NCBI RefSeq assembly: GCF_014217805.1
Contig: NZ_CP055156.1
Coordinates: 4,656,585-4,720,584 of the forward strand
Length of the DNA: 64,000 nt
Direction: 5' to 3'
Source: Adhaeribacter swui
Lineage (GTDB): Bacteria; Bacteroidota; Bacteroidia; Cytophagales; Hymenobacteraceae
Of this stretch, positions 16,538 through 25,242 are shown piece by piece; within the stretch, counting starts at the first letter, position 1, and every line of letters begins with the position of its first letter. The notes beneath the pieces are model-generated. The model had not been told where the DNA came from. It was given only the letters and a program-made list of their open reading frames with translations, and did no database searches. Made by a program: the position numbers and the translations under genes.

Positions 16538-16954
16538 TTACAATTGATTTTTATCAGTTAACCAATCCAAAGCTTCGTAATGATGTTGAAAGTTGGCAAA
16601 TTCTGAATTGGAGTTATTTTGTTTTAATATTTTTTGGTACAAATTCGCCATTAAAGAATCGTAGAAAGTAACGCCGGCTCCTACCCGGGCAATCTTTTTT
16701 ACTGCTGGTATCGGATAATTTTCGGAAAAATATTTTTTAATTAAATCTTCATCAATTACCGGGCTTTTATCTACGTCCACGTGCGTGGCATCCAAAAGAA
16801 TTCGTTCAATTTCGTATTTATTTATTACTCCCGCTGATTTAGACCACAACGATGCCAATTCTTCTAGATCTAGAATTCCTATCCATCTTATTTCTACCAT
16901 CTTTAATTCGGGATGGTATTCCAATTCCATATTATTTTGGTTGAAAACAATCAT
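16538..16954 (-). CDS. Small STAS/SpoIIAA-like protein, paralogue 1
   Basis: I chose ATG 16954, giving M-I-V-F-N-Q-N-N, which aligns with the start M-L-V-F-E-I-E of the paralogue at 40675-41094. Both share a short N-terminal strand (E-Y-H-P-E-L-K versus E-H-H-P-D-F-K), then E-I-R-W or E-L-R-W, a central strand with I-L-L-D-A-T or I-I-F-D-A-S, K-K-I-A-R-V, and a C-terminal Y-E-A-L-D-W-L. The alternating alpha/beta layout and length (about 139 residues) resemble STAS or SpoIIAA-like folds. No catalytic motif was seen. A role in signalling is a guess. Confidence 0.65.
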   Translation of the reverse strand: MIVFNQNNMELEYHPELKMVEIRWIGILDLEELASLWSKSAGVINKYEIERILLDATHVDVDKSPVIDEDLIKKYFSENYPIPAVKKIARVGAGVTFYDSLMANLYQKILKQNNSNSEFANFQHHYEALDWLTDKNQL

Positions 16955-17357
16955 CTTTCTTGTGTTTAAGCCTTCCGGACACGTTTGTAAAGAAAGGAAC
17001 ATGCCACGTATAACTTGTAATGAAAATCAGGACAACCAATAAGAATGGAGCGCAAAGTAAAAATTGGGTAAAATATAGTATTTTTATTTTATAGTATACG
17101 TTAAGTATGAGAAAGCAACTACTTACAAATGTTATAAAATTTAAAATTTTTTAATTTTTGGCAGAATTTTGATTCATATTTGTTAAAAATAACTTATAAA
17201 GTGCTATTTGTAGTCTATTTTGCAAATAATCTTTTTTGTGTTAAACTTATTTAAAATTAAACTTTGCTGGTACTGGCGGATGTTGTTAGGTTATCTTCAA
17301 GATAAATAGCCCGAAGATGGCGCTTACTTAATACAATTTTATTGTAATTTTAAGAAA
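16955..17357. other. AT-rich divergent intergenic region
   Basis: This 403-bp gap lies between two divergent small STAS-like genes and is strongly AT-rich. No ORF, strong hairpin or recognisable operator was seen. Confidence 0.4.
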
Positions 17358-17774
17358 ATGAATTTACGCCAATTAATAGCAAGCGAGTTTGTTACGGTAG
17401 AGGTAGACCTGGATACTAGTTTTTTGCAAACTACCTGGCTGCAGCAACCCGACAGTGCCCAGTTTAGGGAACAACTGCAACGCGTAATTGATTACATTTT
17501 AACGCACCAAATTAATAAGACCCTGTTTGATACAAGGGCTCGGGCTTATTTAGAAATAGCCGATCAAAATTGGGTGATCCGGGAAATTTTTCCGTTATTC
17601 AAAGAACGTGCAGTACGCTTTGCTTATTTAATTAGTCCGATGGCGCTCGAAGCTTTGGATGTATTCCGGATTCAATTTGCCTTGGAAACCGACGACTCGA
17701 GTACAAAGAAAATGCAAATAAAACTTTTCTTATACAAAGATGAAGCGCTGCAATGGTTGTGGCAAACAGAGTAA
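17358..17774 (+). CDS. Small STAS-like protein, paralogue 2
   Basis: The 138-residue soluble protein starts M-N-L-R-Q-L-I-A-S-E-F and has T-L-F-D-T-R-A-R-A-Y in the central strand and E-A-L-Q-W-L-W near the C-terminus. These correspond in position to I-L-L-D-A-T and Y-E-A-L-D-W-L in the divergent neighbour, so a common fold is likely even though identity is low. Function is unknown. It is monocistronic and ends before a strong bidirectional terminator. Confidence 0.62.
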   Translation: MNLRQLIASEFVTVEVDLDTSFLQTTWLQQPDSAQFREQLQRVIDYILTHQINKTLFDTRARAYLEIADQNWVIREIFPLFKERAVRFAYLISPMALEALDVFRIQFALETDDSSTKKMQIKLFLYKDEALQWLWQTE

Positions 17775-18161
17775 ATCTTTCGGATTAATTCTATTTTAAA
17801 ATTTTTGCTATTTATAAATATTTGATCGATAAGGAGATAAGCTTTGAAGGAGTAATGGCTCAGAAATGGTACTAAGGCCGGTACATAATATTGTTGCAGA
17901 CTAATCAGTGCAGCTATTAGGCAAGGGCAGCGGCTATGGATCAATTTTATTTTCCGGAAATTTTAAAATTTAAAAATATTGGCCTCCAAATACACTGTAA
18001 CAAAACAATAAACATGTTTTTGGTCATTTTCAGAATGGAATTTTTACAAGATAGATTAAAGTCAATTTTAAATTTACCAGTAAAGCTGAAGGGCCAACTT
18101 TACTGGTAAATTTTTAGTTACAATTTTTACTGAGTTTAACCTGGAGTAAATTTTTCCGGAT
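17775..18161. other. Intergenic region between convergent genes
   Basis: This 387-bp gap has no credible gene; the 90-codon minus-strand frame at 17672-17944 overlaps the STAS-like gene and looks random. The only structure is the terminator at 18068-18116. Confidence 0.4.
18068..18116. terminator. Bidirectional terminator
   Basis: AATTTACCAGTAAAG (18071-18085) pairs perfectly with CTTTACTGGTAAATT (18098-18112) around a 12-base loop, with T-runs on both outward sides. It separates the STAS-like gene from the leftward amine oxidase gene. Confidence 0.88.
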
Positions 18162-19631
18162 TTAAGCTTGATCTATTTCTTTAGCAACCCGGTTGGCCGA
18201 GCGGGTAGCGGCCTCCATGCCCCAATTTAAATTATCGGCATAAGCGCCGGCAAAATGGATGCGGCCATGCGGCTGCATTACCTGAGGCCATAATTTTTTA
18301 AGTGATCCCATCGGAAAATTCAGTCGTTCGCAGGTAAAGGCATATTTTTCGCGGGGCCAATCTTTTACTAGGGCTTGTTCAATGGTGTCTTGTTTACCCG
18401 GATAAATTTCCCGGAAAGCGGCTACGGCTTGGTCGGGGGTTGTACCGCCCGGGCACATGCCCATTAACGCTACCCGGTGGGTGTCTACTTCTTCGGCTAC
18501 CTGCCAAATGCCCCCAATATGCGGATGGTTGAGCTCCATGTTAATGCTTAAATTATCTTTCAGCCAGAATTTAGAACTGGCCTGAAACACAAAACGTGCG
18601 TACGAATCGTAGGCAATATGTTCTAACACATACTGTTTTTCGGGCGGTAAGGCTGGGGTAATTGGGATCTTACTAAAGGCTGGTAACGGAATGCAATTTG
18701 CCAGATAATCGGCGGTCATTTCTTTTTCTTTGCCAAACTCCAGGTATGTAACACTTACTCCCCCGGCATGGTGCTTAATGCTGGTAATCGGCGCATTTAA
18801 TTTCACGCGCTCGCCTAATTGTTTCGCAAAAGCATTGGGTAAACTTTGATTGCCATTTTGCAAGCGGTAAACTTTTTTCGGGTAAAGGGGCAAACCCCGC
18901 ATCTGCAAAATGGCCTGCCGCCACAGCTCAAATTGGGCAGAAGTATCTTTTCCGCTTAAAAATTGTAAAGCCGCCGGCGAAGCGCCTTCTTTCCGGTAAA
19001 TTTCCGAAATGGGCATTGTGTCTAAATGATCGTAACCCACGCCAAAAGGCTGGTATTCGTCGGTGAACTTAGCCAGGTAGGGTTTGGTATAAAGTAAATC
19101 CAGCTCCGGCCATTCATTCTGACCTAAAAATGTTATTTCGCGGCTATTAAAGCCAAAGTTTTTCAAGACGGCCGGGTCGCGCAGCATTTCTTCGGAATAA
19201 AATTTACCGTTGATGCGGCGTAACACGCTATCACGTTTGGGATAAGGCAAAACCGTTAAGTTAAATTGTTTGGCGTAGTCCCAAAATAATTCGTAACCCG
19301 GTTTGGTGATGTTTTCGGCCCCAAAATCGGCGTACAATCCATCCGATAAGCCATCGCGGACGGTTAACACGTGCCCGCCGTGGCGCGGAGAGCCTTCCAG
19401 TACCGTAACATCGTGTCCGCGCTTCATTAATTCGTACCCGCAGCATAGTCCGGCAATGCCACCGCCGGCCACAATTACTTTTTTACCCGCCTGATTAGAT
19501 GGAGTTGTTAGCTGGGTAGCCGGGTTGCTTTGACTTACGGAACTGGCTTCTAGTTCGGGAGTAAACAGGGTAGTTCCTAAACCTGCCACTACCGTGGACT
19601 TTAAAAAGTCGCGACGATTAACTTGTTTCAT
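18162..19631 (-). CDS. Tat-exported FAD-dependent amine oxidase family protein
   Basis: The ATG at 19631 gives M-K-Q-V-N-R-R-D-F-L-K-S, a twin-arginine signal. After it comes the FAD motif V-A-G-G-G-I-A-G-L-C-C-G-Y-E-L and E-G-S-P-R-H-G-G-H. The C-terminus has I-H-F-A-G-A-Y-A-D-N, then G-M-E-A-A-T-R-S-A, the usual FAD-contact end of monoamine-oxidase-like flavoproteins. Length (490 residues) is normal. Substrate is unknown. It is divergent from susC, and the LacI-type palindrome at 19875-19894 lies between them, so it could share that control. Confidence 0.88.
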   Translation of the reverse strand: MKQVNRRDFLKSTVVAGLGTTLFTPELEASSVSQSNPATQLTTPSNQAGKKVIVAGGGIAGLCCGYELMKRGHDVTVLEGSPRHGGHVLTVRDGLSDGLYADFGAENITKPGYELFWDYAKQFNLTVLPYPKRDSVLRRINGKFYSEEMLRDPAVLKNFGFNSREITFLGQNEWPELDLLYTKPYLAKFTDEYQPFGVGYDHLDTMPISEIYRKEGASPAALQFLSGKDTSAQFELWRQAILQMRGLPLYPKKVYRLQNGNQSLPNAFAKQLGERVKLNAPITSIKHHAGGVSVTYLEFGKEKEMTADYLANCIPLPAFSKIPITPALPPEKQYVLEHIAYDSYARFVFQASSKFWLKDNLSINMELNHPHIGGIWQVAEEVDTHRVALMGMCPGGTTPDQAVAAFREIYPGKQDTIEQALVKDWPREKYAFTCERLNFPMGSLKKLWPQVMQPHGRIHFAGAYADNLNWGMEAATRSANRVAKEIDQA

Positions 19632-20333
19632 AAGAAGATGAATAAGATAAATGGTAAATAAGGTAGGGCAGGTTAAGCGGTAGGTAATATACAAGTAAAA
19701 ACGATTATCAATATTATTTTAAGACAATTTTTTAAAAATTAGATTTCACAGGTATTGTTTTATTCTTTTTGCCTTAGAGTTGGTCTGTTAAACCCGGAGC
19801 TTTCAAAGCCTGGATTTACTATTATTTTACCGGTTTAACTCTATTATTTTACTTTATAACTTGATATCCAGAATTTGCGCAAACGTTTGCGCAACCCCGA
19901 AAAGCCTTATTTTGCTGTTTTTTTAAAATTTACTCTGACTAATGGCTTGATAATAACTCTGAAAAAATCTATATTGGAGTTATAAGTGGCAGTTTAAGAT
20001 TCTCTCCAAAGTTAAATTTCTTTCAGCTTCGTTCCGGTCCGGTAAACTTAATTTTATCCTCGGTGCAGAAGCATGGTTTACTCCTGGTTTTTGCCAAAAG
20101 CACCAGCCGAGGCAAAGGGCATTATACTTATTTTTTAACGCGTTTTTTTGAAGTTAAAGCTTTGTAATTGTTTTCGGTACTTGTGTTTACGGGCAGGTAA
20201 ATAAAACTTTATTTAAAAAAGCTAAAGTTCTGTTACAGCAGATTAAACCTTATATAAAGGGTAATTTGCTGGTTTTTTAGGTTGTACATTTTTTTAATGC
20301 TAACAGTATTTCAATGATAAACCTGTACCTATA
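19632..20333. other. Divergent intergenic region upstream of susC
   Basis: This 702-bp gap holds the perfect LacI-type palindrome at 19875-19894. No ORF was seen. The palindrome is 440 bp before the susC start, so the susC leader is long or the main promoter lies elsewhere. Confidence 0.5.
19875..19894. promoter_or_regulatory. Putative LacI-family operator upstream of susC
   Basis: TTGCGCAAACGTTTGCGCAA is a perfect 20-bp palindrome with a central CG, the form typical of LacI/GalR-family operators. It matches the site at 34761-34780 next to the lacI gene in 17 of 20 positions, with identical arm spacing. Confidence 0.75.
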
Positions 20334-23300
20334 ATGAGAAACGCTACTCTGAAATTATTTTTAAATTTTTTATTTCTAACGACTTCGCTTTCGCTTTTGG
20401 CGCAGGAGCGAACGGTGCGGGGGAAAATAACCGATGCCGACAAAGGCGATGCCTTGCCAGGAGTTTCCATTGTAGTAAAAGGTACTACTACGGGTACTTC
20501 TACAGATGCTAACGGAAATTATGAGTTGTCTGTGCCGGGATCTAATGCACGTTTAGTGGTGTCGTACGTGGGCTATGTTTCGCAGGAAGTAGCGGTGACC
20601 AGCCAAGGTGCCATAAACGTAGCCTTAAAACCCGATGTAAAGGCATTGGAAGAAGTAGTAGTAGTCGGTTTCGGTACTCAGAAAAAAGCCGATTTAACTG
20701 GGGCCGTAAGTGGCATCCGGGGCGATGACATTGGCATAACGTCCAAACCGGTTTCCAGCCCCGACCAGATTCTGGCCGGCCGGGCTACCGGGGTGAACAT
20801 CTCCAACCGCAGCGGCGACCCGGGGGCACCCATCAACGTGCGCATCCGGGGCATTGGCACGCCGGGCGTAAACCAGCCTTTGTGGGTAATTGACGGCGTA
20901 CCGATTGTGCAAACCGAAAACATGACCGTAAATACTGGTTCTTCCACCGAATCAAATCCTTTGGCCGGTATTAACCCCAGCGATATCGAAAGCATGGACG
21001 TGCTTAAAGACGCTTCGGCGGCGGCTATTTACGGCGCCCGGGCGGCCAACGGGGTTATTATTGTAACTACCAAACGAGGCAAAGAAGGCAAAGCCAACGT
21101 GTCTTATGACGGCTACATGGCCAAGGGCAGCACCCAAAAACGGATTGATGTGCTTAATGTAGACCAGTACATTGATATCCAGCAGCAATTAGGTCGCGAC
21201 TTCAGCCAGTTCCGGGGTCAGCCTTTCGTAGATTGGCAAGATGCCGTTTTCAAAACCTCCACCATTAAAAACCACAACATTGCCGTGAGCGGCGGTTCGG
21301 CCAATGCCAACTATTTTATCGGGGCCGGTTACTACGACCAGGACGGCATTGAGCGGGGGCAAGGATTTACCCGGTATTCCATTAAAGCCAATTCGGACGT
21401 AAGCGTAGGTAAAAAATTAAAATTTGGCGAGTCGCTGCTGCTAAGCTCGGTAAACCGGCTCACCCAAACCGAGACCGGTTTATTTGCGGGTTACAATGCA
21501 GCCCTTAACGCGCCATATTTTAAAATCTATGACCCCAACGGACCTTTAGGCTACAACCCCGAAAATGTACAAACTGTAGGCGAAGGCGGCTACGGGCAAA
21601 ATTTAGTTTTACGTACCGACACCCGGGTAAACTCCACGCGCATTATTACCCGCAAAGTACTGGCCAGCATTTACGGCGAGTGGGAAATTATCTCGGGCTT
21701 AAAATATAAAATTACCGGGGGCGTAGACTACAACGTGGGCAGCGGTGACTTTTTCCAGGAAGCCATTGCCTTCGACAACATTACGCCGCGGAGTTCTATT
21801 TTGGTGCAGGAACGCCCTATTGAGCTAACCACCAATTTAAGCCACACTTTAACCTACAACAAAGTCTTCGGCGACCACAGCTTAACCTTGCTGGTAGGGG
21901 AAGAAGAAACCAATTTCCGGTTTGATAAAGTGAGGCTACAGGGGAACAACTTATACAATTCGGCCATTCAGTTTGCTTCTACCGGTTCCTCGGTTTCGGC
22001 GGCAAACGAAGCTGACCAATGGGCGTTGCGCGGGTATTTAGGCCGGATCAATTATTCGTACAAAGGACGTTATTTGTTTACCGCCAACGTGCGGAACGAT
22101 AATACATCCCGCTTCGCGAAAGGCAACCGTTCCCAAACTTTTCCGTCGTTTTCGGCGGGCTGGCGCATCAGCGAAGAAAGCTTCTTCCCGAAAGGCGACA
22201 TTGTGGATGATATTAAAATCCGGGGTAGCTGGGGACAATCCGGTAACCAGTTCACCGGAGCAAACTTTGCTTTCTTATCTACCCTCAAAACTACTATTTT
22301 TTACCCCATTGGGGTAGGCCAGGTTATTACCCGCGCCCCGGCACCCGTTAACTTTGCTAATGCCAATCTGCGCTGGGAAACCAGCAACCAGTTAGATATT
22401 GGTGCCGACATTAGTTTACTGGCCGGCCGCATCGAAATAACCGCCGATTACTACCACAAAGTCACCAAAGATGTATTAATTGGTTTGCCCATACCGTTTA
22501 CCTCCGGTTATTTCCTGCCCGCCGATGCCAACGTGGGTGAAATTTTAAACCGGGGCTTTGAGTTTGCCGTGAATTACCGCAACCGCATCAACGATTTTAA
22601 TTACAGCATTGGTGGCAACATTACTACGGTACACAACGAAGTGTTGGATTTAGGCTCTATCCCGGAAATTATTACGGGCGTAAGCGGCGCTTCTACGCAC
22701 CGCACTACTGTGGGCGAACCTTTGGGTTATTTATACGGCTACAAAACCAATGGCATTTACCAAACTCAGGCCGAAGTAGATGCCGACGAAAATATACCGG
22801 ATTCTTTTTCTTCCGGCAGGGCGCCCGGCGATATCCGCTTTGTGGATGTAAATAAAGATGGCAAAATTGATGCCCAGGACCGCACCAAAATCGGTAACCC
22901 GAACCCATCTTTTTTCTACGGCATCAACGCCTCGGCGGGTTATAAAGGCTTTGATCTGACGTTGTTATTACAAGGCGTAGGCGGCATTGACGTGTACAAC
23001 GAAGCGCGGCGCAATTTAGAAAACTTAACCGGCAATAATAACTTTACCGCCCGTGTGCTCGACCATTGGACCGAAGCCGGCTCCAGTAATTCTATGCCCC
23101 GTATTGTGCCCAACGACCCGAACGGCAACAACCGCTACTCCGACCGGTGGATTGAAAATGCCAGCTTTATGCGCATTAAAAACTTACAAATTGGCTATGC
23201 CTTGCCCACCAACAAACTGCAAAGCTGGACCAAAGAATTTGTATCGAAAGCCCGCGTGTACGTAGCTGCCCAAAATTTATACACCTTCACCAAATACCTG

Positions 23301-23429
23301 GGCTTTGATCCGGAAGTTACCCGGGGCTTTAGTTTCCAGAAGGGCGATATCGTGTTGGCCAACGGCCAGGACCCCGGCAACTCGCCGCAGCCCCGCATTT
23401 ACCAGGTAGGGGTGCAAGTAACTTTTTAA
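20334..23429 (+). CDS. SusC/RagA-family TonB-linked outer-membrane transporter
   Basis: The 1031-residue protein has a signal peptide (1-23), a CarboxypepD_reg-like domain at about 25-105 (G-K-I-T-D-A-D-K-G-D-A-L-P-G-V), a TonB box region (E-E-V-V-V-V-G-F-G-T-Q-K-K), the plug domain (I-R-G-I-G-T-P-G-V-N-Q-P-L-W-V-I-D-G) and a large beta-barrel ending in V-G-V-Q-V-T-F. It imports oligomers together with SusD. The SusD gene starts 38 bp downstream. It lacks the N-terminal STN domain that would signal to FecR, which agrees with LacI-type control. Confidence 0.97.
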   Translation: MRNATLKLFLNFLFLTTSLSLLAQERTVRGKITDADKGDALPGVSIVVKGTTTGTSTDANGNYELSVPGSNARLVVSYVGYVSQEVAVTSQGAINVALKPDVKALEEVVVVGFGTQKKADLTGAVSGIRGDDIGITSKPVSSPDQILAGRATGVNISNRSGDPGAPINVRIRGIGTPGVNQPLWVIDGVPIVQTENMTVNTGSSTESNPLAGINPSDIESMDVLKDASAAAIYGARAANGVIIVTTKRGKEGKANVSYDGYMAKGSTQKRIDVLNVDQYIDIQQQLGRDFSQFRGQPFVDWQDAVFKTSTIKNHNIAVSGGSANANYFIGAGYYDQDGIERGQGFTRYSIKANSDVSVGKKLKFGESLLLSSVNRLTQTETGLFAGYNAALNAPYFKIYDPNGPLGYNPENVQTVGEGGYGQNLVLRTDTRVNSTRIITRKVLASIYGEWEIISGLKYKITGGVDYNVGSGDFFQEAIAFDNITPRSSILVQERPIELTTNLSHTLTYNKVFGDHSLTLLVGEEETNFRFDKVRLQGNNLYNSAIQFASTGSSVSAANEADQWALRGYLGRINYSYKGRYLFTANVRNDNTSRFAKGNRSQTFPSFSAGWRISEESFFPKGDIVDDIKIRGSWGQSGNQFTGANFAFLSTLKTTIFYPIGVGQVITRAPAPVNFANANLRWETSNQLDIGADISLLAGRIEITADYYHKVTKDVLIGLPIPFTSGYFLPADANVGEILNRGFEFAVNYRNRINDFNYSIGGNITTVHNEVLDLGSIPEIITGVSGASTHRTTVGEPLGYLYGYKTNGIYQTQAEVDADENIPDSFSSGRAPGDIRFVDVNKDGKIDAQDRTKIGNPNPSFFYGINASAGYKGFDLTLLLQGVGGIDVYNEARRNLENLTGNNNFTARVLDHWTEAGSSNSMPRIVPNDPNGNNRYSDRWIENASFMRIKNLQIGYALPTNKLQSWTKEFVSKARVYVAAQNLYTFTKYLGFDPEVTRGFSFQKGDIVLANGQDPGNSPQPRIYQVGVQVTF

Positions 23430-23467
23430 AAAATTTAAAATCTGCTTTCTTAATTACCGACTCAAAC

Positions 23468-25003
23468 ATGAAGAAGATATCTTTATCCCTGGTAGTTGCT
23501 TTCTTGTTCCTAAATTCGTGTAACAACCTGGATTTAGTACCCCTGGATAAGCTTACCGCTGATAATTTTTATAAAACCCGCAGTGAATTCGACGGGGCCA
23601 TTTTTGCCGCTTATTCTTCCATTCAGGATTTCTGGGGTACCAGTACCGAAACTTTAGGCGAAAACGGAGAATACTGGAAAATATCCGTGGTAACCTCCGA
23701 CGATGTGGTTGCCGACCAGGAAGCCGGCACCGATGATATTTCCCGGGATGCTGATAATTTAATAATCCGGAGCAGCGATAAGCCTTTTGCCGCCGTGTAC
23801 ACCCAGATTTACGAAGGTATTTTGCGCGCTAACCTGGTGATCGAAAATTTAAATAATCCGAATACTTTAAGCGACGACGAAAAAAAGCTACTCGACGGGG
23901 AAGCTAAATTTTTGCGGGCTTTCTTTCATTTCGAAGCCATGAAACTGTGGGGTACGCCACCACTGGCCATGAAGGTGCCCAGAGATTTAAACAATTTGGC
24001 GCTGCCCAACGCTACTCAAGAGCAGCTATACACCCAGATTCTGGCGGATTTATCGGATGCCTACAATGCCTTGCCCGTATCCTGGGACGATGCTAATAAA
24101 GGCCGTGCCACCAAATACGCCGCCCAGGCTTACATTGGCAAAGTAAACGTCTGGAAAAAAGATTGGACCACGGCTATTACGGCCTTTGAAGATGTAATTG
24201 CCAATGGTTCGTTTGCTTTAATTAATACCGGTAATCCGGTGAAAGACTTGGAAGATGTTTTTGCCTATAACAATGAAAACAACCAGGAAGCCATTTTTGA
24301 AGTGCAGTACGGCGGTCCGTTTTCCGATGATAACGTGTGGGTGTTCGACGATACGCACTCCGAAGCATTTAAAGCTTCGCAGGGTACAACCCGTAGCTGG
24401 TACTGGGATGCCGGTAATGGCGCCCCGGGCGGTAAACTGGGCTGGTGGGCGCCTTCTACGGAACTGGTAAATTCCTTTGAACCCAATGATGCGCGATTAA
24501 GCGTGTACGTGTACAAAGCCGGCGATACCTATTATACCACTACTTTTACGCCCGTGCCCTACAATCCGGAGTGGTCGGTTACGGGTTTTACCATGAAAAA
24601 ATACGGCGGCGCCCGCAACATGGTACCCGCCGACAACTCCCCGAACCAACAAGCTAATTTTAACAACGAACGGCTGTACCGGTTTGCGGAGTTAAAGTTG
24701 TTATACGCCGAGGCCTTAATTGCCCAGGGCAGAACTGCCGATGCTACCCAGCAAATTAACGATATCCGGAACCGGGCTGGTTTGCCCACTTTAACGGCAG
24801 GGGTAGATCTTACCGAAGCCCTGCGGCACGAAAAAAGAGTGGAACTAGCTTTTGAACCGCACCGCTGGTTTGATATTGTGCGCTGGGGAATCGGGCCGCA
24901 GGTGTTCGGAAATAAGTGGCAGGAACGCTATAACGTGTACCCTTTCCCGCAAACCGAAATCGACCGCACCGGTGGTACCTTAAAGCAAAATCCAGGATAC
25001 TAA
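23468..25003 (+). CDS. RagB/SusD-family nutrient-binding outer-membrane lipoprotein
   Basis: The 511-residue protein starts with a lipoprotein signal ending L-N-S-C-N-N (Cys18). The TPR-like N-terminal part has F-L-R-A-F-F-H-F-E-A-M-K-L-W-G-T, and the C-terminal part has L-R-H-E-K-R-V-E-L-A-F-E and R-W-F-D-I-V-R-W, all hallmark SusD segments. It ends with Q-N-P-G-Y. It caps the SusC barrel and binds the ligand at the cell surface. It is the second gene of the operon. Confidence 0.96.
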   Translation: MKKISLSLVVAFLFLNSCNNLDLVPLDKLTADNFYKTRSEFDGAIFAAYSSIQDFWGTSTETLGENGEYWKISVVTSDDVVADQEAGTDDISRDADNLIIRSSDKPFAAVYTQIYEGILRANLVIENLNNPNTLSDDEKKLLDGEAKFLRAFFHFEAMKLWGTPPLAMKVPRDLNNLALPNATQEQLYTQILADLSDAYNALPVSWDDANKGRATKYAAQAYIGKVNVWKKDWTTAITAFEDVIANGSFALINTGNPVKDLEDVFAYNNENNQEAIFEVQYGGPFSDDNVWVFDDTHSEAFKASQGTTRSWYWDAGNGAPGGKLGWWAPSTELVNSFEPNDARLSVYVYKAGDTYYTTTFTPVPYNPEWSVTGFTMKKYGGARNMVPADNSPNQQANFNNERLYRFAELKLLYAEALIAQGRTADATQQINDIRNRAGLPTLTAGVDLTEALRHEKRVELAFEPHRWFDIVRWGIGPQVFGNKWQERYNVYPFPQTEIDRTGGTLKQNPGY

Positions 25004-25242
25004 TTTTATAAAAACAACACCAACCCACCAGGAGGAGCCCCAGGTTCCTCTTGTTAGGCTGGCCGGCTTAACATCTCCGTTGTGACTTTTATTTAATCCG
25101 GTTCAAATTTTTAAAAATCATAAATTTTAAAAAAGTCAGAATAGATCCGGGATTTTGTGGTACCGGCTTTATTTTCCTGTTGTCTTTTTCATCGGCTTTT
25201 TTTTCTGGGGTATTAAAAGCTTTTAGTTGTTGGTAGTTTATT

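Noticed and set aside
17672-17944. 90-codon minus-strand frame
   Set aside because: Overlaps the end of the STAS-like gene and has a hydrophobic, cysteine-rich composition typical of shadow frames.
20240-20333. Bacteroidota -33/-7 promoter for susC
   Set aside because: TAATTTG-like sequences occur but none fits TAnnTTTG with a -33 box at the right spacing.
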